Below are positions 15,983-24,720 of a stretch of 50,485 bases of DNA, piece after piece. Numbering within the stretch: the stretch's first letter is position 1; every line of letters begins with the position of its first letter. The notes below the pieces were generated by a model. It was not told the DNA's origin. It searched no databases and worked only from the letters and a program-made list of their open reading frames with translations. Position numbers and translations under genes: made by a program. Origin of the DNA: Streptomyces mayonensis (GTDB lineage: Bacteria > Actinomycetota > Actinomycetes > Streptomycetales > Streptomycetaceae); contig NZ_JACBYP010000056.1 of assembly GCF_018982965.1 (NCBI RefSeq), positions 1 through 50,485 on the forward strand, read 5' to 3'.

Positions 15983-17955
15983 CCATGAGCGCGGGCTGGT
16001 ACCTGCGGCGGCTGTCCCGGATGGGGCCGCGGGAGGTCGGCGGCCGGGCCGCCGACGCGGTGCGCAGGCGCCGGTGGCGCTCGGCGCGGCCCCCGTGCCC
16101 GCCCGTGACCGGCGCCCGGTTCACGGCGGTCCTGCCCGCCCGGGCCGTCGCCGCGGTGGCGCCGGACGCCGCGAAACGCCTGGTCGCCGAGGCGGACCGG
16201 CTGATGGCCGGGCACGTCGAGTACTTCGGCGTGCTCCGCGACGACCTGGCCGACCCGGACTGGTGGTACGACCCGAAGACCGGGCACCGGGCTCCCTGGG
16301 GCTACGCCTTCGACGTGCCGTACCGGGACGAGGAGGCGGTCGGGGACATCAAGCAGATCTGGGAGCTGTCCCGGCACCAGTACCTCACCGTGCTCGCCGC
16401 CGCCTACGCCGTCACCGGGAACGAGCGGTACGCCGAGCGCGTCGCCGAGCACCTGCGGTCGTGGTGGGCGTCCAACGCGCCGCTGCGGGGCGTGCACTGG
16501 ACCAGCGGCATCGAGCTGGGGATCCGGCTGCTGTCCTGGGTGTGGGTCCGCCGGCTGCTCGACGGCTGGCCGGGCGCGGCCGCCCTGTTCGAGGACAACC
16601 CGGTGGCGCTGGAGCAGATCTGGCACCACCAGCGCTGGCTGGCGGCCTTCCCCAGCCGGGGTTCCTCGGCCAACAACCACGTCGTCGCCGAGGCCGCCGG
16701 ACAGTTCGCGGCGGCCTGCGCGTTCGCATGGTTCCCCGCCTCGGCGCGCTGGCGGACCGACGCCCTCAGGTCGCTGGAGCGGCACCTGCGGAGCAACACC
16801 TTCGGCTCCGGCCTCAACCGCGAGCTGGCCACCGAGTACCACGGTCTCGTGCTGGAACTCGGCCTGGCCGCGCTGGCGGAGGCGGACGCCGCCCGGGTGC
16901 CGGTGCCCGCGACGGTCCGGCTGGTGCTGCTGCGGATGACCGACGCGCTGGCGGCCGTGGTGGACGACCGGCTGCGGCCGCCCCGCCAGGGGGACGCCGA
17001 CGACGGTCACGGCCTGGTCGTGGACGGCGCGGGCACCGACCGCTGGGCCTCGCTGCTGGCCACCGGGAACGCCGTGTTCGGCTCGCTCGGCTGGTGGCCC
17101 GCGGTCACCAGCACCGACGTGCGCACCCCGCTGCTGGCCGCGCTCGTGAGGCCGTACGGGAAGCCGGGAACGACGCCCGCCGTGTCGCGGCCCGCCCGCC
17201 GCCCGGCCCACTTCGCGGACGCGGGACTCACCGTCCTGCGGGGTCCCGCGGGGATCTGGTGCCGCTGCGACGGCGGTCCGCACGGCTTCCTGTCCATCGC
17301 CGCGCACGCCCACGCGGACGCGCTGTCCGTGGAGGTCCGGCACGAAGGGGTCGACGTGCTCGCCGACCCGGGGACGTACTGCTACCACGGGCAGCCCGTG
17401 TGGCGGCGGTACTTCCGGTCGACCCTGGCGCACAACACCCTGGAGCTGGACGGCACGGACCAGTCCGTGTCCGGCGGACCGTTCCTGTGGACCCGGCACG
17501 CCCGCAGCCGCGTCCTGTCGGTGCGGACGTCGGACGAGGGGGTGTCCCACTGGTGCGCCGAGCACGACGGCTACGGGCGTTCCGTGCACCGCCGCCGGGT
17601 GGAACTGACTGAAACCACAAGCGAGTTGCGGGTGGTCGACGAGGTGCGCGGCGAGGGCCGCGCCGTGCGTCTGGCGTTCCACCTCGGACCGGCCGTCACC
17701 GCGGACCTGGCGGGAAGCCGGGCGGTGCTCACCTGGAACCGGGACGGCGAGGAGCGCTCCGCGGTGCTCGACCTGCCCGGCCGGCTCTCCTGGCGGACGC
17801 ACCGCGGCGAGACCGGCCCGCCGCTGGGCTGGTACTCCCCGGGCTTCGGCCGCAAGGAGCCCGCCACCACGCTCGTCGGCACCGGATTCGCCGACGGCGC
17901 ACACGAGTTCACCACCGTGCTCAAGTTCAACGGGCTCAACGGGTTCAACGGTTAG
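15979..17955 (+). CDS. Heparinase II/III family polysaccharide lyase-like protein
   Basis: A 658-residue protein with the two parts of the family: an (alpha/alpha) toroid (about 90-400; DWWYDPKTGHRAPWGYAFDVPYRD, DIKQIWELSRHQYL, HWTSGIELGIRLLSW, SSANNHVVAEAAGQFAA) and a C-terminal beta-sandwich (from about 415; LSIAAHAHADALSVEVRHEGVDVLADPGTYCYHG, AHNTLELDGTDQS). The conserved NNH, HAHAD and DPGTY motifs are all present. No signal peptide is visible, so it may act inside the cell or at the membrane face, as in other polysaccharide operons. Family members cleave uronic-acid-containing polymers by beta-elimination; the gene may clip or edit the nascent polymer. The C-terminus carries a small FNG-LNG-FNG repeat. 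Joined by ATGA to the two-domain oxidoreductase gene. Confidence 0.83.
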   Translation: MTMSAGWYLRRLSRMGPREVGGRAADAVRRRRWRSARPPCPPVTGARFTAVLPARAVAAVAPDAAKRLVAEADRLMAGHVEYFGVLRDDLADPDWWYDPKTGHRAPWGYAFDVPYRDEEAVGDIKQIWELSRHQYLTVLAAAYAVTGNERYAERVAEHLRSWWASNAPLRGVHWTSGIELGIRLLSWVWVRRLLDGWPGAAALFEDNPVALEQIWHHQRWLAAFPSRGSSANNHVVAEAAGQFAAACAFAWFPASARWRTDALRSLERHLRSNTFGSGLNRELATEYHGLVLELGLAALAEADAARVPVPATVRLVLLRMTDALAAVVDDRLRPPRQGDADDGHGLVVDGAGTDRWASLLATGNAVFGSLGWWPAVTSTDVRTPLLAALVRPYGKPGTTPAVSRPARRPAHFADAGLTVLRGPAGIWCRCDGGPHGFLSIAAHAHADALSVEVRHEGVDVLADPGTYCYHGQPVWRRYFRSTLAHNTLELDGTDQSVSGGPFLWTRHARSRVLSVRTSDEGVSHWCAEHDGYGRSVHRRRVELTETTSELRVVDEVRGEGRAVRLAFHLGPAVTADLAGSRAVLTWNRDGEERSAVLDLPGRLSWRTHRGETGPPLGWYSPGFGRKEPATTLVGTGFADGAHEFTTVLKFNGLNGFNG

Positions 17956-17973
17956 AGAGGGGAGGGAGGGCGC

Positions 17974-19536
17974 GTGCGAGTGAAGTGGCGGCACCCGGCA
18001 CGGGCGGCGGCACCGCTGGTGCTGGTCCTGCTGGCGGCGACCGGCTGCGACAGCGGCGGCGACGACGGCGACGGTGACGGCGGCACGCCGGGCGCACGGC
18101 CGGAGTCGTCGGCCGCGCCCTCCCCGACCGGGGCGCGGTCCGTGGCCCGGGTGTGCGCCAAGCCGGCCGCGGGTCCCGCGAAGGCGCCCGCGGGTGCGGT
18201 GACGGTCGACCCCGCCACAACCGGCGACCTGGCCGCGAAGACCAGGAGCAGCCCGCCGCACACCACGTTCTGGCTGCGGCCGGGCAGACACAAACTCGAT
18301 CCGGACCGTTTCGCCCAGGTCGTCCCCAAGGAGGGCAACACCTACCTCGGCGCACCGGGCGCGGTGCTCGACGGCGGCAGGACCAACCAGTACGCGTTCG
18401 GCGGCACCGCGCCCGACGTCACCATCAGCCACCTGACCGTGCAGAAGTTCGCCGCGCCGCACGACGAGGGCGTGGTCAACCACGACTCGGCCGACGGGTG
18501 GGTGATCGAGCACGCGACGGTCCAGGACAACTCCGGCGCCGGGCTGATGGCCGGCGCCCGCCAGAAGGTCCGCGCCAGCTGTCTGCGCGACAACGGCCAG
18601 TACGGCATGAACGCCTACAAGGGCGACGACTCCATCACCGGCCTGGTCCTCGAGGGAAACGAGATCACCGGCAACAACACGGGCGACTGGGAGCGGCGGC
18701 GGCCGGGCTGCGGCTGCACCGGGGGCGTCAAGTTCTGGGCCGTCGACGGCGCCGACATCCGCGGCAACTGGGTGCACGACAACCGCGGTACCGGGCTGTG
18801 GGCGGACACCAACAACAACGACTTCCGCATCGAGGGCAATGTGCTGGAGGCCAACGACGGTGCCGCCCTGATCTACGAGACCAGTTACAACGCGGTCCTG
18901 AGGGACAACACGATCCGGCGGAACAACTGGGTCGAGGGACGCAGGTACGCCGACCGCGGCGACACCTTCCCGTTCGCGACCGTGTACCTGTCCGAGTCCG
19001 GCGGCGAGCCACGGGTCGGGGCCCGCACGGACAAGATCGAGGTCTACCGGAACGTGTTCGAGAACAACTGGTCCGGGATCACCCTGTGGGAGAACGCGGA
19101 CCGGTTCTGCAACAGCCCGGCCAACACCTCGTCCGGCGACTGCACGTTGCTGGTCAAGGACACCGACCGCTGCGCCCAGCCGGGGATCGCCGACGCGCCG
19201 TTCTACTCCGACTGCCGGTGGAAGACCCAGCGCGTGGACATCCACGACAACCGCTTCGTGCTGGACACCTCCGTCGTCGACTGCACGCAGATGTGCGACC
19301 GCATGGCGGTGCTGGCCAACTACGGGACGTACCCGGACTGGTCACCGTACCAGGGCGAGCTGGTGGCCGATGCGATCACCCGCGAGCAGCACAACCGCTG
19401 GCACGACAACACCTATGTCGGACCGTGGAAGTTCGTCGCGCACGACCCGAGCCGGGTGCTCGACTTCGGGCAGTGGCAGCGCGCGCCGTACGAGCAGGAC
19501 GCGGGCAGCACCCTGCGCGCACGGGACGGTGGTTGA
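17974..19536 (+). CDS. Right-handed parallel beta-helix lipoprotein
   Basis: A 520-residue predicted lipoprotein. The N-terminus has basic residues, a hydrophobic stretch APLVLVLLAATGC whose lipobox cysteine is residue 25, and then a flexible Gly/Asp-rich tether. The body is a pectate lyase/NosD-like beta-helix with repeated N-rich turns (ITGLVLEGNEITGNNTGDW, VDGADIRGNWVHDNRGTG, NNNDFRIEGNVLEANDGA, NAVLRDNTIRRNNW, KIEVYRNVFENNWSG). Such folds bind, epimerise or cleave acidic polysaccharides (AlgG is one). Anchored outside the membrane beside the lyase and polymerase, it may modify or guide the exported polymer. Several cysteines (for example RPGCGCTGG, DCTQMCDRM) may form disulfides. GTG start after a GGGAGGGAGGG binding site. 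Confidence 0.82.
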   Translation: MRVKWRHPARAAAPLVLVLLAATGCDSGGDDGDGDGGTPGARPESSAAPSPTGARSVARVCAKPAAGPAKAPAGAVTVDPATTGDLAAKTRSSPPHTTFWLRPGRHKLDPDRFAQVVPKEGNTYLGAPGAVLDGGRTNQYAFGGTAPDVTISHLTVQKFAAPHDEGVVNHDSADGWVIEHATVQDNSGAGLMAGARQKVRASCLRDNGQYGMNAYKGDDSITGLVLEGNEITGNNTGDWERRRPGCGCTGGVKFWAVDGADIRGNWVHDNRGTGLWADTNNNDFRIEGNVLEANDGAALIYETSYNAVLRDNTIRRNNWVEGRRYADRGDTFPFATVYLSESGGEPRVGARTDKIEVYRNVFENNWSGITLWENADRFCNSPANTSSGDCTLLVKDTDRCAQPGIADAPFYSDCRWKTQRVDIHDNRFVLDTSVVDCTQMCDRMAVLANYGTYPDWSPYQGELVADAITREQHNRWHDNTYVGPWKFVAHDPSRVLDFGQWQRAPYEQDAGSTLRARDGG

Positions 19537-19537
19537 G

Positions 19538-20791
19538 GTGAGCGCCGCGGTGAGCGGGGCACCCGCACAGCGCACGCCGAAGGCCGTCGGGACGGTGTGG
19601 GGGCTGCTGGTCCTCAACACGCTCGGCTCGGCCGGCGCGGAGACGATCGTGCCGCTGCCCCGCTCGCTCATCCAGATCGTCACCATGGGCGCGCTGGTCG
19701 CCGCGTTCGCGCTGGCGCTCGCGCTCAACCTGCGGCTGCGCGTGCGGTCCAGTGCCTTCCTGTTCCTGCTCTCGCTGCTGCTGGTGCCGAGCCTGATCTC
19801 CAGCGTCAGCCTGGAGTCGGGCTTCGGCGCGCTGTTCCGCTGCGCCCGGCTGGGGCTCTTCGTCGGCACGCTGTGGCTGCTCACCCGCTGGTGGGACGGC
19901 GGCACGGCCTTCGTCCGGCACCACGTCCGGATGTACTTCTTCGTCCTCGTCTCGGTCGTGGCGGGCGCGCTGATCTCACCGGGCGCTGCCCTGCCCGACC
20001 TCTACGGCGGGCGGCTGGTGGGCGCGCTGTGGCCGCTCACCCCGCCGCAGATCGGGCAGTACGCCGCGGTCGTCGTGGGGCTGGCCGTGCTGCTCCTGCT
20101 GGGCCGCCGCACCGACCGGGTGAGCGCGGCCGTGGTCGTCGTGCCCTCGCTCGTGCTGCTGGTGCTGACCCACACCCGTACGGCCACGATCGGGCTGCTC
20201 GTGGGACTGGCGCTGGCCATCGGCTCGCTCGTGCTGACCAGTGCCGCCGCGCGCCGCTTCTTCGCCTGGGCGGTGCTGTGCGCGGCGGTGGCCGCGGTGG
20301 GGTTCGCCGCCGCGCTGCGGGCGTGGTTCCTGCGCGGGCAGGACGAGGAGTACTTCTCCAGCCTCACCGGCCGGGCCAAGGTATGGGACGCCCTGCTGGC
20401 GGAGCCCCGGTCGACCGGTGAGCAGATCTTCGGCATGGGCCTGGGCGACAAGTCGTTCGGCGGGCTGCCGATCGACAACAGCTGGCTGGCGGTCTACCAC
20501 GAACAGGGTCTGACCGGGATCTGCCTGGTGGCGGCCTTCCTCGTCGTCCTGGGGGGCGTGGCGCTGCTGCGGCCGCCGTCGCTGGAGCGGGCCTGCGCGA
20601 TCTTCCTGATCGGCTACTGCGCACTGGCCTCGTACACCGAGGCCGGGCTGGGTGACGCCTCGCCGTACCTGCTGCACCTGGCCGTGGCCGCGTCGCTGCT
20701 GGCCGCGCCCGCCCGGCCCGCGCCGCCCCCGGCGCCCGAACCGCCTCGCCGTCATGTCCCGCGCTGGGCCCGGAAGCCGGAGGTGATCTGA
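19538..20791 (+). CDS. O-antigen ligase/polymerase-like membrane protein (Wzy candidate)
   Basis: About 417 residues with roughly ten to eleven hydrophobic helices (for example VWGLLVLNTLGSAGAETIV, LIQIVTMGALVAAFALALAL, AAVVVGLAVLLLLG, SLVLLVLTHTRTATIGLLVGLAL, AWAVLCAAVAAVGFAAALRAW, ICLVAAFLVVLGGVALL) and one larger outside loop (RGQDEEYFSSLTGRAKVWDALLAEP ... GMGLGDKSFGGLPIDNSWLAVYHEQG) as in the O-antigen ligase/Wzy superfamily. The HTRTA and the loop sequence with DNSWL fit that family. It is the only such gene in the operon, so it is the likely polymerase. Three in-frame GTG codons (19529, 19538, 19550) are possible starts; 19550 has the best-placed GAGGTGAG site. Confidence 0.78.
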   Translation: MSAAVSGAPAQRTPKAVGTVWGLLVLNTLGSAGAETIVPLPRSLIQIVTMGALVAAFALALALNLRLRVRSSAFLFLLSLLLVPSLISSVSLESGFGALFRCARLGLFVGTLWLLTRWWDGGTAFVRHHVRMYFFVLVSVVAGALISPGAALPDLYGGRLVGALWPLTPPQIGQYAAVVVGLAVLLLLGRRTDRVSAAVVVVPSLVLLVLTHTRTATIGLLVGLALAIGSLVLTSAAARRFFAWAVLCAAVAAVGFAAALRAWFLRGQDEEYFSSLTGRAKVWDALLAEPRSTGEQIFGMGLGDKSFGGLPIDNSWLAVYHEQGLTGICLVAAFLVVLGGVALLRPPSLERACAIFLIGYCALASYTEAGLGDASPYLLHLAVAASLLAAPARPAPPPAPEPPRRHVPRWARKPEVI

Positions 20792-20793
20792 CG

Positions 20794-22035
20794 ATGCACG
20801 TCCTCGTGGTGCACAACCGCTACGCGTCGGCACAGCCGAGCGGCGAGAACAAGGTCGTCGACCAGGAGGTGGCGCTGCTGCGCGGCGCCGGTCACCGGGT
20901 CGGGGTGTTCGAGCGGCGCAGCGACGAGATCGGCTCGCGGTCGCTGCTCGGCAAGGCCGCGATCCCGCTCACCGTGCCGTGGAACCCGGCGGTCCGCAAG
21001 GAGCTCGCCGACCGGCTGCGCAGGGAGCGGCCGGACGTGGTGCACGTCCACAACGTGTTCCCGCTGCTGTCCCCGGCGGTGCTGGCCGCCTGCGCGGACG
21101 CCGGGGTGCCGGCCGTCGCCACGCTGCACAACTACACCCAGGTCTGCCCGCCCGGCACGCTGCAGCGGGACGGCCGGCCGTGCACCCAGTGCGTCGGTGC
21201 GGCGCCGCTGCCGGCCGTCCGGCACGGCTGCTACCGCGGTTCCCGGCTGGCCACGGTGCCGCTGGCGGTGAGCCTGTCGGTCAACCGGCGGCGGTGGCAG
21301 TCGGGCGTGGAGCGGTTCCTGTGCATCTCCGCGGCGCAGCGCGACGTCCTGGTGGGGGCCGGGCTGCCGGCCGAACGCCTCGTGGTGAAGCACAACTTCG
21401 TGCCCGACCCGGACGTGCGGCGCACGGGCCCGGGCGAGCACCTGCTCTTCCTCGGGCGCCTCGCACAGGCCAAGGGCGTGCGGCTGCTCATGGCCGCGTG
21501 GGACGAACTCGCCGCGGACGGCGGGGTGGGCGTGCCGCTGGTGATCGCCGGCACCGGGCCGCTGGAGCGCGAGGTGGCCGCCTGGGCGGCGGGCCGGCGC
21601 GACGTGCGCTGGGCCGGGCTGTACGACACCGCGGAGGTCCGCCGGGCCGTGGCCCGGTCGGTGGCCGTGGTGGCGCCGTCGACGTGGCTGGAGGCGTTCG
21701 GCCTGGTGGTCGTGGAGGCGATGGCGGCGGGGGTACCGACCGTCGCCGCCGGTCACGGCGCCTTCGTCGAACTGGTCGAGGACGGGGTGACCGGACTGCT
21801 GCACCGGCCGGGCGAGGCCGCCTCGCTCGCGTCCTGTCTGCGGCGGATCACGGACGGGCCGGAGAGGAACCGGGAGATGGGGCGGGCGGCCCGGCGCCGT
21901 TACGAGCAGGGCTTCAGTCCGGCCGTCGGGCTGGAGCGCCTGGTTCAGGAGTACCGCACCGCGATCGCGGGTCGGTCAGCACTGGCTCGCGGCGGGCGGA
22001 CCCGCGCGGGCAGGGGGGATGGGAACAGCAGATGA
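20794..22035 (+). CDS. Glycosyltransferase family 4 protein
   Basis: A 413-residue GT-B glycosyltransferase. The N-terminal domain starts HVLVVHNRYASAQPSGENKVV and includes RPDVVHVHNVFPLLSP and ATLHNYTQVCPPGTLQRDG with a cysteine group (PCTQCVG, HGCY) typical of one GT4 subgroup. The C-terminal domain has LLFLGRLAQAKGVRLLM, VIAGTGPLE and the nucleotide-sugar site PSTWLEAFGLVVVEAMAAGVPTVA with its E-x7-E motif. It acts at the inner membrane face to extend the lipid-linked repeat unit. ATG start two bases after the polymerase stop; overlaps the next gene by ATGA. Sugar specificity unknown. Confidence 0.85.
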   Translation: MHVLVVHNRYASAQPSGENKVVDQEVALLRGAGHRVGVFERRSDEIGSRSLLGKAAIPLTVPWNPAVRKELADRLRRERPDVVHVHNVFPLLSPAVLAACADAGVPAVATLHNYTQVCPPGTLQRDGRPCTQCVGAAPLPAVRHGCYRGSRLATVPLAVSLSVNRRRWQSGVERFLCISAAQRDVLVGAGLPAERLVVKHNFVPDPDVRRTGPGEHLLFLGRLAQAKGVRLLMAAWDELAADGGVGVPLVIAGTGPLEREVAAWAAGRRDVRWAGLYDTAEVRRAVARSVAVVAPSTWLEAFGLVVVEAMAAGVPTVAAGHGAFVELVEDGVTGLLHRPGEAASLASCLRRITDGPERNREMGRAARRRYEQGFSPAVGLERLVQEYRTAIAGRSALARGGRTRAGRGDGNSR

Positions 22036-23267
22036 CACGATGCCGACTCTGCGGCTCGGAGGCGATGGCCAGCGTCGTCGACCTCGGGGCGACGCCGCCG
22101 TGCGAGAGCTTCCTCGCCGCGGACCAGCTGGACCAGCCGGAACCGGCGTACCCGCTGCACCTGCGGGTCTGCACCGACTGCTGGCTGGCGCAGCTCCCGC
22201 CGCTGATCACGCCGGAGGAGACGTTCACGCAGTACGCGTACTTCTCCTCGTACTCGACGTCCTGGGTGGAGCACGCCCGCACGTTCGTCGCGGACGCCGT
22301 CGAGCGGCTGCCGCTGGGTCCCGGCTCCTTCGTCGTCGAGGTGGCGAGCAACGACGGGTACCTGCTGCGGCACCTGGTGGACCGGGAGGTCCGCTGCCTC
22401 GGCATCGAGCCGTCGGTGAACGTCGGCGCCGCGGCGCGGGAGGCGGGGGTGCCCACGCTCACCGAGTTCCTGGACCCGGCCACCGGCGCGGCCGTCCGCG
22501 AGGAGCACGGCCCGGCGGACCTGGTCGTCGCCAACAACGTGTACGCGCACATCCCCGACGTGGTCGGGTTCACCCGGGGGCTGCGCGCCCTGGTCGCCGA
22601 CGACGGCTGGGTCTCGATCGAGGTGCAGCACCTGCTGACGCTGATCGAGGAGAACCAGTACGACACGATCTACCACGAGCACTTCCAGTACTACACGGTC
22701 GCCTCCGCGATCCGGGCGCTGGCCAGTGGCGGGCTCACGCTCGTCGACGTGGAACTGCTGCCCACGCACGGCGGTTCCGTCCGGCTGTGGGCCCGGCCGT
22801 CCGAAGCGGCGGGCGAGCCGGGCAGGCGGGTGACCGACGTACTGGAGCGGGAGAAGGCGGCCGGGCTGCGGGAGCTGACCGGGTACGCCGAGTTCTCCGC
22901 CCGGGTGGCCAAGGTCCGCCGGGACCTGCTGCGGTTCCTGATCGAGGCCGCCGAGCGCGGCGAGACGGTGGTCGGCTACGGCGCGCCGGGCAAGGGCAAC
23001 ACCCTGCTCAACCACTGCGGGGTCCGCCCGGACCTGCTGGCCTACACGGTGGACCGCAATCCGTACAAGCACGGCCGGTTCACCCCGGGCGCCCGCATCC
23101 CCGTCCTGCCGCCCGAGCAGATCGAGGCCGACCGGCCCGACTGGGTGCTCGTCCTCCCGTGGAACCTGCGGGACGAACTGGTCGAGCAGCTGTCCTTCGT
23201 GCACGAGTGGGGCGGCCGGCTGGTCTTCCCCATCCCGGAACTGAGCATTGTCGAGGTCGAGCGATGA
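22032..23267 (+). CDS. SAM-dependent sugar C-methyltransferase (TylCIII/NovU type)
   Basis: A 411-residue three-domain enzyme. The N-terminus has the zinc site of this family (CRLCGS near the start and CTDC about 50 residues later). The SAM domain begins VVEVASNDGYLLRHLV, with DLVVANNVYAHIPD downstream and the catalytic region EVQHLLTLIEENQYDTIYHEHFQYYTV. The C-terminal domain contains VVGYGAPGKGNTLLNHCG and VDRNPYKHGRFTPG, also diagnostic of the family. Members add a methyl branch to C-3 (or C-5) of NDP-4-keto-6-deoxy sugars. Its placement next to a cytidylyltransferase and before a 3,5-epimerase gene suggests a branched deoxysugar in the polymer. Coupled by ATGA on both sides. Confidence 0.87.
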   Translation: MTRCRLCGSEAMASVVDLGATPPCESFLAADQLDQPEPAYPLHLRVCTDCWLAQLPPLITPEETFTQYAYFSSYSTSWVEHARTFVADAVERLPLGPGSFVVEVASNDGYLLRHLVDREVRCLGIEPSVNVGAAAREAGVPTLTEFLDPATGAAVREEHGPADLVVANNVYAHIPDVVGFTRGLRALVADDGWVSIEVQHLLTLIEENQYDTIYHEHFQYYTVASAIRALASGGLTLVDVELLPTHGGSVRLWARPSEAAGEPGRRVTDVLEREKAAGLRELTGYAEFSARVAKVRRDLLRFLIEAAERGETVVGYGAPGKGNTLLNHCGVRPDLLAYTVDRNPYKHGRFTPGARIPVLPPEQIEADRPDWVLVLPWNLRDELVEQLSFVHEWGGRLVFPIPELSIVEVER

Positions 23268-24073
23268 AGGTCGTACTGTTCTGCGGCGGTTACGGGATGC
23301 GGATGCGCGAGGGCGCGGCCGACGACGTGCCCAAGCCGATGGCGATGGTGGGGCCGCGGCCGCTGATCTGGCACGTCATGCGCTACTACGCGCACTACGG
23401 GCACACGGAGTTCGTCCTGTGCCTGGGCTACGGGGCCCACCACATCAAGGAGTTCTTCCTCACCTACGAGGAGACGGCGTCCAACGACTTCGTGCTGCGC
23501 GGCGGGCGGACCGAGCTGCTGTCCACCGACATCTCCGACTGGACGATCACGTTCGCGCAGACCGGCATCGAGTCGCCGATCGGCGAGCGGCTGCGCCGGG
23601 TGCGGCACCACCTGGACGGCGACGAGATGTTCCTCGCCAACTACGCCGACGTGCTCACCGACGCGCCGCTGCCCGAGATGATCGACCGCTTCGCCCGGCG
23701 GGACGCGGGCGCGTCGATGATGGTGGTGCCGCCGCAGTCCTCGTTCCACTGCGTGGACCTGGGCGAGGACGGCCTGGTCGGCGGGATCACCCCGGTGAGT
23801 GAGCTGCCGCTGTGGGAGAACGGCGGCTATTTCGTGCTCCGCCAGGAGGTCTTCGACCACATCCCCGAGAACGGGGACCTGGTCGCCGACGGATGCGCGG
23901 GGCTGGCCAAGCGGGGCCGGCTGGTGGCGCACCGGCACCGCGGCTTCTGGAAGCCGACCGACACCGTCAAGGAGCGGGCCGCGCTGGACGCCGCCTACAC
24001 CCGGGGCGAGCGCCCGTGGGCCGTGTGGGAGCGGGACGCCGCTGCCGCGCCCGCCGGTGCGGGGTCCGCGTGA
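23264..24073 (+). CDS. Glucose-1-phosphate cytidylyltransferase-like (RfbF family)
   Basis: A 269-residue sugar nucleotidyltransferase. It starts MKVVLFCGGYGMRMRE with the G-G-x-G-x-R nucleotide loop and has VPKPMAMVGPRPLIWHVMRYYAHYGHTEFVLCLGY, ANYADVLTD (metal-binding aspartate), a WENGGYFVLRQEVFD segment and a late GFWKPTDTVKE, all in the order of RfbF, which makes CDP-glucose from CTP and glucose-1-phosphate. Usual length is about 257. CDP-glucose is the precursor of 3,6-dideoxy and some branched sugars, but no CDP-glucose 4,6-dehydratase gene is in this operon. Nucleotide preference in this branch could differ. Coupled by ATGA upstream and GTGA downstream. Confidence 0.85.
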   Translation: MKVVLFCGGYGMRMREGAADDVPKPMAMVGPRPLIWHVMRYYAHYGHTEFVLCLGYGAHHIKEFFLTYEETASNDFVLRGGRTELLSTDISDWTITFAQTGIESPIGERLRRVRHHLDGDEMFLANYADVLTDAPLPEMIDRFARRDAGASMMVVPPQSSFHCVDLGEDGLVGGITPVSELPLWENGGYFVLRQEVFDHIPENGDLVADGCAGLAKRGRLVAHRHRGFWKPTDTVKERAALDAAYTRGERPWAVWERDAAAAPAGAGSA

Positions 24074-24717
24074 TCCGGCTGGGCGCCGGGCGCCTGGACC
24101 GGGTCGTCGCGGTGGGCGCGCACTGCGACGACATCGCCATCGGCGCGGGCGGCACCCTGCTGACCCTCTGTCTGGCGCGGCCCGGCGTCCGGGTCGACGC
24201 GCTGGTCCTCTCGGGCGGTGACGGTGAACGGGAGCAGGAGGAGCGGGCCGCGCTGGCCGCCTTCTGCCCGGGCGCCGACCTGCGGCTGACCGTGCTCAAG
24301 CTGCCGGACGGCCGCATGCCGGCGCACTGGGAGGAGGCCAAGAACGCGGTCGAGGAGCTGCGCGGGCGCAGCGAGCCGGAGCTGGTGCTGGCGCCGCGCA
24401 CCGACGACGCGCACCAGGACCACCGCGGCCTGGCGCAGCTGACGACCACCGCGTTCCGCGACCATCTCGTCCTCGGCTACGAGATCGTCAAGTGGGACGG
24501 CGACCTGGGCCGTCCGTCGGCCTACCAGCCGCTGCCGGCCGAGACCGCCGAGCAGAAGGTACGGCTGCTGCAGGAGCACTACCCCTCGCAGCGGCACCGG
24601 CCCTGGTACGACCGGGAGGCCTTCCTCGGTCTCGCCCGGATCCGCGGCATCGAATGCCACGCGCGCTACGCCGAGGCGTTCGCCGTCACCAAACTCACTC
24701 TCAACCTGGGGGGTTGA
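24070..24717 (+). CDS. PIG-L family deacetylase-like protein
   Basis: A 215-residue protein of the PIG-L/LmbE family, zinc-dependent N-deacetylases of GlcNAc-type substrates. The metal site motif usually written AHPDD reads AHCDD here (in VVAVGAHCDDIAIGAGGTLL), with the proline replaced by cysteine but His and both Asp kept; the third ligand motif appears as HQDHRGLAQL. It could remove an acyl group from an amino sugar in the repeat unit or on the nucleotide sugar, in line with the class III aminotransferase encoded at the end of the operon. The GTG start overlaps the cytidylyltransferase stop by four bases; no signal peptide, so cytoplasmic. Confidence 0.83.
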   Translation: MIRLGAGRLDRVVAVGAHCDDIAIGAGGTLLTLCLARPGVRVDALVLSGGDGEREQEERAALAAFCPGADLRLTVLKLPDGRMPAHWEEAKNAVEELRGRSEPELVLAPRTDDAHQDHRGLAQLTTTAFRDHLVLGYEIVKWDGDLGRPSAYQPLPAETAEQKVRLLQEHYPSQRHRPWYDREAFLGLARIRGIECHARYAEAFAVTKLTLNLGG

Positions 24718-24720
24718 ACC

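Noticed and set aside
15766..19245. Minus-strand open frame of over 1100 codons opposite the heparinase and beta-helix genes
   Set aside because: No recognisable motif; composition (His/Arg/Gly/Val rich) is that of a shadow of the plus-strand genes.
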